Below are positions 23,881 through 35,522 of a stretch of 64,000 nt of DNA, in pieces (the first letter of the stretch is position 1; each line of letters starts with the position of its first letter). The stretch is from assembly GCF_032854445.1 (NCBI RefSeq), contig NC_088297.1:7241375-7305374 (forward strand). Reading direction: 5' to 3'. Below the pieces are notes generated by a model. It did not search any database. It was given only the letters and a program-made list of their open reading frames with translations, and was not told the DNA's origin. The position numbers and the translations under genes were made by a program. Origin of the DNA: Liolophura sinensis. Its lineage: Eukaryota > Mollusca > Polyplacophora > Chitonida > Chitonidae.

Positions 23881-24940
23881 GCATGTCCTGCAGCCAAAGA
23901 TAATACAGCCAAGAGTATCTCGCACGTCTCTGTGTGACCACAACTTGTAGACAGCTCCAGAGTCTCCACTCAAGTAGGTAACATTCGGGCACAAATATTG
24001 CCACAGTGTTCGGGTTTTGCGGATTTAGGTACAGTGCCATGAGACCAAACATCAAAGTGGAAGTAAACGGAAAGTTGATTGTAATCTGTGACCAGGAAAT
24101 GGGTAAGGGGAGATAACTTAGCAATTTCCTGTTTCTCACCTGGTACATATATAGCAATTAGTGACGTCTGCTTCACAGACTATGTTTATGACAAGTGATT
24201 TCTGGCATTTTGTTGTGTGATGTCAGAGCTGGAAGTTGGCAAACTATCCTGAATATTATTCTTGCTAAAAATTGTGATTCTTGGGGTACTGGTTTTAGAT
24301 TGCTGTACGAGTTAAAACACATTTTTTTTCTCACTGAATTATTTTCAAACAGTGGATACACGAATCCTCCATAACTGTGCACATGTGGTAGGATGCTGGT
24401 TGTTTGCATTCAGTTGTCTTACCAACAGCTGGCATGTATTTGTTGTGAAGCGAGACAGCATTTTCGCGAAAACAGGAAAATACAAGACGAACGCACGAAA
24501 CCAATCAGGATAGCTAACAATACTTCAAAAGGAGTGTTCACCTTTGTTTTTGTTGCCCCGCAGAAGTGTAAAAATGTGATGACGAACTTCTTTTTTTCTT
24601 TCTTTTGTGTCATGTATTGTGTTCATAAATAAAGAGAAAAGCTGTGCTTTTCATTTTTTTTTGTTTTTTAGCATCAGAAATATCATTGAGTAATTTGGCT
24701 GCACAAATTTAAACATGTTCTTACTTATTGCGCCAGGCATTAACAATTGAAGCCTTCATAATAATGCTCCTAGTGATTCAGGTAGTTGTCTAAAGTCCTC
24801 TTTAAATGGCTTTGAAGTAAGGTATCAATTGGATTAGGTGCATAATGAAATAGCAAAATAAATATGTGACAGAAATTTAAGGCATCAGAACTGGGGTTGG
24901 TGTTTTTATTCTTGTTTGAAATCATTTGTATAAAATAACG

Positions 24941-25917
24941 AATTAGCGTCATGGCAATTTGGTGGTGGTGATAAGGGGGAGAGATGCCTTTCGTTGCCGA
25001 TTGTAAAAAACAAAAAAAAACACAAAACTTATCAAGAGCGATTTATCAAGGTAGAGTTGCACCTGTAAATTAAGTTATCTTCCATAAAAAATTTTAACTT
25101 TTCCACCTTACGAACTTTTTTTTTCGATCCAAATTAAATTAAATGTTTCCGATTATGTGCCGTTATGTGAATGTGTACACCGTCTACTTTTCTCCTGTCT
25201 GACTGTGTTACTCCAATGTACTGATCATAATGTTGCCTTTAAATAAACTGAATTTACAATTTAATTTCGTAACAAATTTCTCTGATAGAGGAAATTACAT
25301 TTTACTAGGATCTTATAAATTGATTGAAAAAAAGATTGATATGTTTTTCAAAAAAGAAAAACATGCTGCCAAGCATTGGTCCATTATTTTGCGGGCAGTT
25401 GTTTTAAATGTAACGTTTGATAAACTCCAGATAGAGCTGGAACAGACCAAACTGATTCTAGCAGCTAAACCAAGGCAGATAAGAACGAATTATAGAAACA
25501 GGCCTACAAGAGTCAGGCCGCTGAGGAAGTTGCCTGGAAGACAAGAGGCAAAGCTAGCTACATGTAACTATACAGCTGTTCATACAAAACTACTTACCCA
25601 CCCACAGTAACGGCAAAATTGCCAAACTTAGATCCAGAATGAAGCTACCATCACACACAGCTATGGAACATCGGAAGGTGCGCGTCAGCACCCTCATATG
25701 TGAAGTATTAACAGGGAAATATTCAGGTTCCTCAAATGACTAGAACCGGTTGCCAGTCAAACAACATAGGGGCTTGCACAGTAAACCACATGTCTTTAAG
25801 TATTATGGTTTTACAACCATTTCAGCTTAACAACGTAACATATATACAGGGCACAGCATTAATAAGTTAGCTATTGTTTACAAAAACAAATAATATCTAC
25901 AGACTCTAGTCTCCAAA
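24941..25917. other. AT-rich region with one unsupported ORF
   Basis: It includes an open frame at 25,230-25,610 (plus strand, 126 codons) whose product is lysine- and arginine-rich in its second half and has no recognisable domain. Composition shifts from very AT-rich to mixed across the ORF, and no splice or poly-A evidence is convincing. I leave it unnamed. Confidence 0.4.
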
Positions 25918-26088
25918 TTTACAGATTTCGACAAAGTAGAAACTTGGGTGTGGCAAATGACACCATTCGGAACACCTTTAAATTGCGTCTTCCTACGGAA
26001 ACCGGTATCTGACATGATCATACCATCGCCATTTACAACCCATTCTAATAGTGATTTTACGTAAACCCTGCTTTGGGGACGTCTGCAA
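25918..26088. repeat. ~165-bp dispersed repeat, copy 2
   Basis: Diverged partner of 12,968-13,131. Both copies carry short minus-strand open frames with the shared words MSDTGFR and FKGV, but frame conservation over so short a stretch is not proof of coding. Confidence 0.7.
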
Positions 26089-26699
26089 TAAAGTACAAAA
26101 TGCAAGCCAGCGTGTTTGGACTGCTCTGTCATCTCTTCATTCAAATCCCGGCTACGTGTATACAGACAATGATTCTGAATAAAAGTCACTGTATCCTTCC
26201 TGTTAGTCGACATCCTACGCAATGTTCTCTATTTGTTACACCGCCTTTCTAAGGTTTTCCCTTTACAATTCATGATGGCTCGACGATTTTGACCATGGTC
26301 AAATTTGTGCACGTTTGGGTATAAAATAACCAAATATAGCCACGCATTGCTTACGAATGCTAACTTTATTGTACATCATGAACCGTGTTTCTATTAAGAT
26401 TGCAAATATTATCCTTTTGTAACTCTCACTGTGACTATCGGCGATTATCATTCATTCATTCATTTATTCTCACTGTGTAGAGGTGTTCACAACAGTCTCC
26501 AATGTCCTTACTGGTATGCCTTTTGTCTAATTGATCACTTACGCCCTGGAAATACGCTCATGCACAAACCTTGACAAACAGCTATCCATTGCTTGATAAA
26601 AAGTAGACGTTCCAGACTGTAGTCAGAATATAAAGACGTACAGAGTTGAGAGTGCTCATTTCTCGCAATCGGAAAAACACCCCCCTCCCCCCTCCAAAA
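26089..26699. other. Spacer, nothing identified
   Basis: Mixed-composition DNA with a CATTCATTCATTTATT stretch near 26,450 and a C-rich then A-rich run at 26,678-26,705. I see no gene or known repeat. Confidence 0.5.
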
Positions 26700-26880
26700 A
26701 AAAAATTCTCAGATTAATAACAGCCAAGCCATTTTCCCCGTTTTATGACCACACAAGTTTAGAGAATGAGGTGTCTCAGATTGGTGACAGTCTAGCCTTT
26801 TACCCTATTTTATGATAATACAATGTGGACAAATCAGGGGGAACGGTCATAGACAGCCAAATCTTTTCCCCGTTTTATGG
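26700..26880. repeat. 72-bp repeat, short degenerate array
   Basis: Three decayed units (CAGCCAAGCCATTTTCCCCG, TCAGATTGGTGACAGTC, ATCTTTTCCCCGTTTTATGG). The inverted repeat is incomplete in each. It directly precedes the decayed retrotransposon at 26.93 kb. Confidence 0.8.
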
Positions 26881-26929
26881 CCATATAAGTTTGTTTCTTT
26901 TTTCTGCCAACTTTTTAATCATGTAGCTT

Positions 26930-29330
26930 TCGAATGGTAATCTAAGGTACCCTCGATGCAGCAAAAGGCACGAGTACAAAGATTGTCCTAACAAAAATGC
27001 CCCTAAGTGTGTAAACTCTGGAAATCTCCCCAGCTCAGCACATTGAGGTTGGCCAAAACTCAAAGCAGCGAACAAAGCCCAGTTTATTAGAGTTACGGAA
27101 AAAGTGTACATCGCTGAGGCACTCAAAAGGTGCGAGGATCCAGGAAAGTGAGACCATGAGTTTTTCAACCTGCTATTGACGAATGTTGCAACAAAACATC
27201 CAGTCCTTGTATGTCCCTGGTCAGGAATTTAAATTTTTCCTTTCTAATCCTGATCCAAAACCAGACATAGTTTGTTAACAGGAAACATTTTTGAAGCCTG
27301 AGTATGATTTTAGTTTTCCTGGATATGCTATCATTAAAGAAGACAGGTTGTGTGGGAGCGGAGGTGGACTTGCTATGTTTATCAAGTATGGCCTCTCCTT
27401 TACGGTAGTGAGTGTCAGTGTTTCCAGATAGCAAGGAACAGTAACAGGTCGGTGAATGTTGTAAGCTTATATAACCCATGTAAGTAGCCAGATAGCAAGG
27501 AACACTAACAGGTCGGTGAATGTTGTAAGCTTATATAACCCATGTAAGTAGCTAGACTACAATGATATTAAGACCTTACTGGATCACTGTGCTCCGAATC
27601 TTGTCATTATCTGTGATGATTACAATGCACACCACACTGAGTGGGACAGTACAGGTATTAACGGAAATGGTAGAATTTTGTAGGGGGTTATCCAAGATTA
27701 TGAACTGGTTGTATTAAATAATCGGTCTGGGACTCGTTAAGATGCATATTCAGGGAAACTTTCAGCAATACACCTCACATTGTCATCCAAAAGCCTAGGC
27801 TCTTTATGCACATGGTCTATTGACTATCGGTCTCCATGCTGAAGTGATCATTATCCTGTATCAGTATCTTTTGGCTTTCATCCTGACTCAGACGACATTG
27901 GCTCATTGCCAAGGTGGGGGTTAAGTAAAGCAGACTGGGCCAAGTATGGCAAATCTTGTGAATTGTACTTTAATCAGGACTTGTGAGACAGTGATGTGAA
28001 TAAGTTCTCAGACAACATTTTTACTGGTTTAAATGCAGCAGCTAATGAGGCTGTTCCCCAAACTTATAGGAACATTCCGGGAAAAGTACCTGTTCGATGG
28101 TGGACAGAGGGATGTTGGCAAGCTATCAAGGAAAGGAAGAAAGCTAAAAATAGAGCACAGCACACAAGATTGTATAAGGATATCCTTGTGTTTAAGAGGA
28201 CTAAAGCTCATGCCCCGAGGGATTTAAAAAAGGGCACAAAAGGAGCACAGATAAATTCTGCCCTTTAATCTTGTATAGAACGCTGATAAGATCGCGTCTA
28301 GACTATTCTTGTGAAGCCTTTGACTCTGCTTACTTTGCTCTTAAATGTAAATTGGATGCTGTTAAATGTGCTGCTCTCAGGATTTGTACAGGGACGCTTA
28401 TGGCCACCCCTCTTAATGTTTTACAAGTGATATGTAATGAGTGGCCATTGGATATTAGGAGATACATGCGCACTCTCAAATATTTTCTTGTGTTGAAGTT
28501 ATAACGTAACTTAATAACTCAGCATCATCTGTTTTTAACACTTGTGAATATGATAGCATCTTAAATATTCATAAGAAGTATATGCCATTTAATCTCAGAC
28601 CACTGGATATAATTAAACGTTCGGGCTGTAACAAAAGTTGCCTTTAAAAAATGTCCCTAACTTTACACCTTGGCACTTGGTCTAACGCCCTCCCCCCGCC
28701 CCCAACATCTCAGTGGGTCATTAAAGTGTAATTAAGAAACCTGATCTTGTAGATATCATAAATTCCTTTGCAATGAGTTATTTCTGCGAAAATTTCAGAC
28801 ACTGTCTGAATATTTTTCCACGGATGCATTTAAGTGTCCAGAGAGTGGCAAAGTGGGGTAGCATTTTGTATCCCACAACCTAAGCATGATAAAAACTTTC
28901 GGTTATCCGATTTCACTTCAGTATTTGCTGCTGAACTTATGGCCATTTGTAACATCTCTGTATTTTGCGCAGGACTTTAATCCGAATAATGTTGTAATTT
29001 CTATGGATTCTTTAAGTGCTTTACAAGCCATAAGAAACTTCTATTGGAGTATTAGAGGTTTTAGATATGTGTACAGTTCTACACTTTAAAGGAGTTAATA
29101 TCAGTCTTGGTTGGATCCCAGGACATGCAGGCATAGCTGGAAATGAATTTTAAGATTTCTTAGCAAAACAAGCTCTTTGCTTGCACCAGTGTTACCCGAA
29201 ATATTAGTGTTACACCATCAGACATTATTAGTAACTTTCAATCACATTTGATTGGTCTTTGGCAGAGTCAGTGGGAAACCTCTGGGAAAGGAAGCTCCTT
29301 TGTCTATTCAACCCCAGAATTTCCTCTCGG
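26930..29330 (+). pseudogene. Decayed I/Nimb-like non-LTR retrotransposon, internally deleted
   Basis: Translated pieces in order are: a zinc-knuckle piece HEYKDCPNKNAPKC (about 26,970); endonuclease pieces SFPGYAIIKEDRLCGSGGGL (about 27,310-27,370), ICDDYNAHHTEW (about 27,610) and SAIHLTLSS (about 27,765); a pre-RT linker RWWTEGCWQAIKERKKAK (28,096-28,150); the RT thumb LIRSRLDYSCEAFDSAYF (about 28,280-28,335); and RNase H pieces VFAAELMAI, SMDSLSALQAI and ISLGWIPGHAGIAGNE (28,930-29,150). The central RT with its YxDD motif is missing between about 28,250 and 28,265. Frames shift and stops are common, and a 63-bp duplication lies at 27,424-27,550. It is dead, and more diverged than the element at 58.5 kb. 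Confidence 0.8.
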
Positions 29331-29834
29331 TTGTTAACATTCCCATCAGGTTGAGCCGAAGTTATGTTTTATAGATTACAAACAGGCCAAACGTGCGAAA
29401 AGTATTCCAAGCACTTGGAAACTATATTGTCAGTTGCCAAAGGTTTTGATTTTTTTCAAATATTTTGTACAATGTTTCTGGTTATTTTCTGTTGCAGGAC
29501 CATACTTACTCTGTGCATGCTTTTGTTTAACCTAATTGTGCGTTTTGTCATGTGCTGTAGTCTTGTTTCAATTCCCTTTTTTGCATGAAATGCTGCTTGT
29601 GTATAATGGTGTGTTTTGTTATTGCTTTGCCTGATCAAAATTTCACTCTGCATGTTCCTGGCTTAGTCCATTTGCGTTTGTGTGCTGTTGTTATGAACTG
29701 TTTTTTCTGTGCCCAGCTTTTGTTTGTTTTTGCCATAATCTGTAATTGATGCTGTTATATTGCTTTGGCGTGAATCATTTAAATGAACCGAACGCCAATA
29801 ATATTATATCTGTCTGTTTGACAGGCTTGCCGCA
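29331..29834. other. T-rich spacer 3' of the decayed retrotransposon
   Basis: Rich in TTTTG and TGTGC words. It may include the remnant 3' end of the retrotransposon, but no tail or target-site repeat is clear. Confidence 0.4.
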
Positions 29835-30180
29835 AAAGGAGAACTGTCACAGACTGGTGACAGCCAAATCCATTTCTCTGTGCTATGACAACACAAGTTG
29901 GTTGAATTTGGGAACTGTCACAGATAGGCGACAGCCAAACTCTTTTCTCCGTTTTATGACAACACAAACATGCCGAATCAAGGGGAACTGTCACAGGTTG
30001 GTGACAGCCGAACCCTTTTCCCCGTTTTATGATAATATAAGTTGATTGAATTAGGGAATCTGTCACAAATAGGTGACAGCCAAGCCCTTTCCCATGTTTT
30101 ATGACGATACAAATGTGCTGAATTGGGGGAACTGTGACAGATTGGTGACACCCAAAACCTTTTCCCCGTTTTAAGACAAT
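29835..30180. repeat. 72-bp repeat, 5-unit array with well-kept hairpins
   Basis: Units start near 29,840, 29,912, 29,984, 30,058 and 30,130. Three have fully complementary 7-bp arms (CTGTCAC/GTGACAG) with different loops (AGACTG, AGGTTG, AAATAG). Confidence 0.9.
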
Positions 30181-30345
30181 ACAATACTCTGCGCAGTTTC
30201 CTCCCACCATGATGGTGGCCTCCTTCATATAAGTGAAATTGCTTTGAGTGCGGCGTAAAACACCAATGAATTACGTAAATAAATCAATAAATAAATGTTT
30301 GTATTTTTATTTGATTGATGTTTTACGCCGTAAGAAAGCATACTT
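30181..30345. mobile_element. Two SINE tails joined tail to tail
   Basis: Plus strand: CTCCCACCATGATGGTGGCC...GTGCGGCGTAAAACACCAAT, then (AAAT)-rich spacer, then TTTGATTGATGTTTTACGCCGTAAG, the complement of the same tail. Both elements are strongly truncated, so this is an inverted pair about its A/T-rich centre near 30,290. Confidence 0.8.
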
Positions 30346-31010
30346 TTAAAAAATAGTTAAATAAGTTACATTTATTTTATAGGGCATTAAATTTACTGCA
30401 TAATGGGGCTGGCTTTATGCATTTTGTCCGCCAACAGTCGGTAATCTGCGCCTAATTACATCATTTAGGCCCAACAAAATAAGAGAGAACGCCATCAAGT
30501 CAAGCCATATTTCAACAATGTTTTCATTTTCTTCTCTTCATGGAAAGAGTCCACATCATCGTATCACCCCTTGGCGTCATAAGACTATACCCGGCACCCA
30601 GAAAACCGCCTCCAGTGTGATTAATCTTACACTAGAAGAAAAACGTTGGAAACCTTCGACATGCATGGTAAAACTGTCCCTGATTGTGCGGACTGTATTG
30701 ACCTAAATCAGGAAACAGGGGATTAGCAGCCAACAATCTGATACAGCACCAGTGATTTGGCAAAGTAAAACGGGGAACAGGTAAGGGGATTTCTGTGACA
30801 TATATCCCAGCATTCCAAACATAGTTTTCTTTGCACGTTTAAACTGTCCCCCCCAGCAGTTCACAGGGGGGAGGGGGTTATCACAACACCCAGGGCGACA
30901 ATTCTATAACAGTATCGACCAGCGTATTTATATCCTCTTTATTTGCTCTAATATGCCTACATGATTAATTACCAGATGCAAATGATTGCAACGTATACAT
31001 TATTTATTAC
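30346..31010. other. Spacer with a C/G-run inverted repeat
   Basis: The only structure seen is CCCCCCC and GGGGGGAGGGGG facing each other around 30,847-30,880. The short open frame at 30,518-30,706 has no domain. Confidence 0.5.
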
Positions 31011-31205
31011 TTATTTTCTTGGTGTTTTATGCCGTACTCAAGAATAGTTCACTTACACGACGGCGGCCAGCATTATGGTGGGTGGAAACTGGGCACATCC
31101 CGGGGGAAACCCACGACCATCCGCAGGCTGCTGACAGACCTTCCCACGTACGGCCGGAGAGGAAGTTAGCATGAGCTCACAGCGACCGCATTGGAGATAG
31201 CAACA
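31011..31205 (-). mobile_element. SINE, inverted, lacking A-box end
   Basis: The complement of the 16,994-17,262 element: TTGGTGTTTTATGCCGTACTC (tail), CGGCGGCCAGCATTATGG, CCCACGACCATCCGCAGG, then GAGCTCACAGCGACCGCATTGG. It stops before the A box. Confidence 0.85.
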
Positions 31206-31394
31206 TATACAATGGAGCTTTAGTCAACCGTCACAGAACAAAGCCTTTAACTATACACAGTAATAAATATGAAAAATCGCAAACCTGATTCGATTTGGAA
31301 TACACAACTATACAGAAGTTTGCAAACGATGAAGTGTATATCGTTACTCTTCCCCTCACTCAGTAATACATTTGTCTGTGGTTAGAATTATGTA
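31206..31394. other. Short spacer
   Basis: No feature seen between the inverted SINE and the next 72-bp array. Confidence 0.5.
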
Positions 31395-31745
31395 CTGATA
31401 CTATTATTGATCCCCGTTTTATGACAGTACAATTTTGCCAAATCCGGGGAACTGTCACAGATTGGTGACAGCCAAACCTTTTTCCCCGTTTTATGACAAC
31501 ACAAATTTGTCGAATCGGGGGAACCGTCACACGTTGGTGACAGCCAAACCCTTTTCCCCGTTTTTGGCGATACAAGTTTGCTGTATGAGAGGAACTGTCA
31601 CAGATTGGTAACAAACAAACTCTTTTCTCCATTTTATGACGGTACAAATTTGCCGAATCAGGGGAAATGTCACAGATTGGTGACAGCCAAACCGCTACCG
31701 TCGTTTCATGACGGTAATAGTTTGCGGAATTAGGGGGAACTGTTA
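31395..31745. repeat. 72-bp repeat, ~5 units
   Basis: Units near 31,449, 31,523, 31,595, 31,666 and 31,738. The first has perfect CTGTCAC-AGATTG-GTGACAG arms. The last unit is decayed. Confidence 0.9.
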
Positions 31746-32259
31746 CACACTGTGTAATACCAAGAAGTGTTCTCTACGGGTTGAAAGGTTAATTATTTAA
31801 GTTGCCGAAAAACTACTTTGATTTTGATTTACACAATCAGAAAAGCTGCTCATCAGCAAAATGTGCTTGGCATACGCAAATAATCTTGTGAAATATGCGA
31901 AATAATTTTCATGTCAGGATTGCACGTGTCAAAGCCTCAGGAGTTACACGGATGCGGGATAATATCTTTTTTCTGTGCAAAAATGCCGTTATATATGTAG
32001 ATACATGTAAACGAAAAGAGAGATGTTTTTGCGCCGTATTTTTTTCTGAAATGTGAGATTTGTGAAACTCTTGGAAATTAAAGTATTCGCTTCATTTGAA
32101 TTGCGTTTGACATTCATTTTGTTGTCCTTTCTATCTTTGTATTAGGGAAAATGAGCAGAGAGGACAAAAACAAAAATTGAAAACATTGGTTGACTTGTAT
32201 TTTTACATATCTATCTATCTATCTATAATGATAATTATATAATCTTTGTTGTAATATGT
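31746..32259. other. Spacer with TATC microsatellite
   Basis: TATC repeated about 5 times at 32,207-32,226; otherwise AT-rich DNA without a supported feature. Confidence 0.5.
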
Positions 32260-32530
32260 CGGTTAGCCTTAGGGGCGGTTTTCATAGGGTCGAAGGTTTC
32301 ACAGAAGCCTACATTCAATCAGGCATGAGAAGGCCTCTACAATCTGCAGATAGTCGTGGGATTCACTCGGGCTCTATCCGTTTTCCTCCCACCGGTAGCT
32401 AATATAAGTGAAATACTCTTGAGTTCGGCGAAAAACACCAAATAAATAAATAAATGAATGAATAAATAAATGAATAAATAAATATTGATGTTTTTCTTTG
32501 ATCGGTATTTTACGCCGAAATCAATAATAT
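32260..32530. mobile_element. Eroded SINE followed by inverted tail
   Basis: Plus strand: AATCTGCAGATAGTCGTGGG, CCTCCCACCGG, AAGTGAAATACTCTTGAGTTC, GGCGAAAAACACCAAATAAA, then an AAAT/GAAT microsatellite, then GATCGGTATTTTACGCCGAAATC, an inverted tail. This is the second tail-to-tail arrangement after 30,181-30,345. Confidence 0.75.
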
Positions 32531-33137
32531 ATTTTTATAAATATTAAAATAGGGTAATACGGCATTTCAATTGCCTGGTTAGTCAGACTGGTTTTTGTCT
32601 GCCAACGGTTGGTAGTCTCCGCCAAATTACGTCATCCATGCACAACCTTTACGAGCGCTCAGAACTTCGGTATTTAGATCAGTGTTAAAAAAGCCACAAG
32701 CGTATTGAATATCTGCGCGAAATCGTTTGCTGTTTTGCATGCAGTTGTTAAACAGGTCGTTGGAGAAGCTAGGAGCTAGTTAAGCAGATGTTCACATCGA
32801 ACATGTATTTATATTGTATACGACTGACAGTTATCGTATCACATACGGTAGATATCAGTTTAGAATATCTCGGGAAATAGAATGATATTTATTGTGAAGC
32901 AGACAGAGGAAATAAATAGTAAATAAATTATAAATTTAATATTTATTAAAAGAGAAATACACGAACTGTACAGTGTGACAGAGGAGAAAGCCAGTGCGGG
33001 TGGAAATGCCAGGTATTACCCCCTGCTAACTTCAGTGTGCCGAAGCAGAGTAAGTGTCTTTTGTAAACAGCAGGTTCGCCCGACCCGTCCCGCGATAAGT
33101 GTTTTTCATTGTTTATAGATTGCCGAATCGACTGGAT
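32531..33137. other. Spacer upstream of 15-bp minisatellite
   Basis: No supported gene. CATTGTTTATAG at 33,107-33,118 looks like a splice acceptor just before the in-frame 15-bp repeat, but no upstream exon was found. Confidence 0.4.
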
Positions 33138-33316
33138 TTCACCGCCAGGATGTCACCGCCAGGGATGTCACCACAAGGGATGTCTCCGCCAGGGATGTCT
33201 CCGCCAGGGATGTCACCGCCAGGGATGTCACCACCAGGGATGTCTCCGCCAGGGATGTCACCGCCAGGGATGTCACCGCCCCGATTTCACCGCCATGGAT
33301 CTCACCGCCAGTGATG
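33138..33316 (+). repeat. 15-bp minisatellite, ~11 units
   Basis: The unit AGGGATGTCACCGCC (with CACC/CTCC variants) runs head to tail. As 15 is divisible by 3, one frame reads (GMSPP)n and the minus strand reads a TSLAV/TSLAE repeat. The frame is short (71 codons from 33,099) and there is no supporting exon structure, so a proline-rich coding exon is possible but unproven. Confidence 0.85.
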
Positions 33317-34324
33317 TAGGCATCACACATTTGCAGGGTTTTTCACACTGACGACAGGGCGGTTGTCCACGAATCGGTCAGTCGAATACAAAATTTGCAC
33401 ACAATCCTCCACAATTCCATGTTTCAGTTAGGAAATATAGAAGCTCAGATCTGGTGTAATTTTTTTTATCACTTTAATGAATTACTTTTAACTTGCCTTA
33501 AATGGTCACTTACACCATAGATTAACAATCTCCATATATTTAGATTCACGGTAGAGAACATACAATCATTATTTAAAAATTAAAATTCACAGAATCAGAC
33601 TATTAAAACTAAAAGATTTCAGAAAACGAAAACAAATACTATTGGAATTGTACAATGTACATAAAACACAGGAAAAATAAGCAAGGTCATTCCTCTCAGT
33701 TGACAACATTTAAACAATATAAATACTAAGAATTGGTAACGTAACTGCAAAATAACAAAACTTACATGCTCTTCTTGGCTTCCTTACATTTCCGGAGTTA
33801 ACACTTCCCAGTGGTAGAAATTCCGTGAACTTAAAAAGGCTGGTGTGTCTATGTTTCACTTTACTAGCGAATAAATTCATCGCATAATTACAGACTTGAA
33901 AAACATTAGAAACTTGGTTAGATTCATGTAAAACAACAATGTATAAATAAATCTTTGGTCTTTTTTTTTTAAACAAATATTTTAATCCACAGTGATTGTA
34001 TCTGATCTCTTTAAAAGGGAATTACATCTTGAGCGAGGTAAATGTGAAGTTTTGTTTGCTTAGCTTGGAGTATCTAAACATTGACATAAGATAAAATATA
34101 TAGACAAAACAACTGTTTAAATAGATTGTCGAATGTAAAATTATTAGTTGCTCTGATTATTTCATTATCGTACAGAGAGGATATAACACCTAATGATTAC
34201 CACCTTAGATTACCTATACGGGAATTACCATAGTGGTGCTAGACAAATGAATTTGTTTTCTTTCTCCATCAAAATATATTTCTCACAATTTATTCATGCA
34301 GAAATCCTGTAAGAAACACGTTCT
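33317..34324. other. Spacer and 3' flank of the GAREM-like gene
   Basis: AT-rich. A minus-strand AATAAA (TTTATT at about 34,289) lies about 35 bp past the stop codon and could serve as a close poly-A signal; further candidates lie downstream. No other feature seen. Confidence 0.45.
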
Positions 34325-35522
34325 TTATATGGGACGCCATTTGTGTTTAATAAAGTTGATCGTCTTTTCTCTGTCAATTAGAGATAAACCTGTGTCAGAT
34401 TTTAAAAATTCCCTTAAATCTTCTTCGGACAATAGTTTGAGCAAGGTACCGTTCAGCTGTTTGTCTCGAAAGATGTTGATAGTTGACTGATCAAGCCGGA
34501 GAAGCTGAAGGCACTCAGCTATCTGGTCGCATGACAAAGACGACAAATCTTTGGGCACTTGGTGCCAGGACACAATCGGACACGCTGAAGAAGCAAGCAC
34601 TTCACTATTATTAGATTCCACAGGCCTTACGGTCGCCTTTGGCTTTGGTGCAACAAGTGGTAATTGCTTGCGTGCCTGGGGAGCAGACCCGGAAGGTACC
34701 CGATTTCTAGACATTGGTAGTACAGGTGGGCCCTGGTTAATTTGGTCAACAGGGATGTCCAGTTCAGAATCATTGCTGTTGGTGTAATTTGGTTTGGCAA
34801 TCACAGGTACAGTGTTATCGGAGTGGTCAAGTCGTCTTTGTACAGAAATCTTGCTGATTGTTTGGCTGGAGGCCGTTGTTTCAGGGAACGACTTTGTGGG
34901 AAATACTGGTTTCTTGCTGACGTTTGGAGGTTTACCCGGCGGAGAACTGATGTCAGCTTTTCCTGGCTTCCTTTTCACACTGTCTACATATGGTTCCTGT
35001 GGCAAAGCTTTCTCAAGTCTAGATTTCAAAGGTCGGTCATGGACTGTTCTGTTCAAAGGCGTTGGTGGCTCAGAGGAATTCGAGTTGCCGGGGCAAGGAT
35101 GCGGGGAGTTCCCCACGTCAGCACGATGGGACACGGCACCATCCATCACTGCTGAACCATTTTCCCGGGATGATCGGGATGATAGCGATGACGCTTTCTT
35201 GTCGTTTGGAAAGCTCATTGTCTCATAATGATCGGTGGTTTTGGCATTACGTCCATCGGAACAGCCCTGGTTATCCACAGAGGACTTTCTTCGGGGAACT
35301 TTATTTATGATAGCATTCAAAACATCTTTTACAACACTCTTATCTTTCTCACGGCTTCCTTGTGAGATTGAGATATATTTGTTTGGTATGAGGTTCTCAT
35401 AAGGAACGTTGTCACCGCCCGGCGTTCCTGTGGCGTACAGTGCAATGTCTGGAGAAGAATATAGCGTGCAGTAAGGTGAACAGTCTTTTATAACAACTTT
35501 GGTGTGATTCTTTTTACATGTT
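34325..35522 (-). CDS. GAREM: GAREM-like adaptor, terminal exon with SAM domain
   Basis: This exon encodes about 399 residues. It opens with a lysine-rich stretch, then VPYENLIPNKY, whose Tyr-x-Asn shape fits a Grb2 SH2 docking site. A long serine- and proline-rich middle follows (SPPGKPPNVSKKP, PVLPMSRNRVP, LPLVAPKPK), typical of SH3 ligands. The last ~75 residues form a SAM domain from KDLSSLSCDQIAECLQLL to REKTINFIKHKWRPI. Vertebrate GAREM proteins also end in a SAM domain finishing with WRP, have N-terminal CABIT, and link EGF-receptor signalling to Erk through Grb2. The acceptor is either TTTTCTAAG before 35,522 (used here) or TTTGAG before 35,550. Stop codon at 34,325. Confidence 0.85.

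Larger units (their letters stand above)
20722..24940. repeat. Third copy of the duplicated block (A plus D joined)
   Basis: It matches 1-1,430 and then 1,804-3,300 (after a ~375-bp deletion at about 22,345), then follows 9,520-10,600. This is the only place where the ~400-bp repeat, SINEs, 47-bp array, transposase-like fragment and tail flank run together without a tandem copy or block C, so it may preserve the ancestral order. Family-A minisatellite is at 23,060-23,490. Confidence 0.9.

Noticed and set aside
34551-35310. Plus-strand open frames of 78-144 codons opposite the SAM-domain exon
   Set aside because: Shadows of the minus-strand coding exon; no domain in them.
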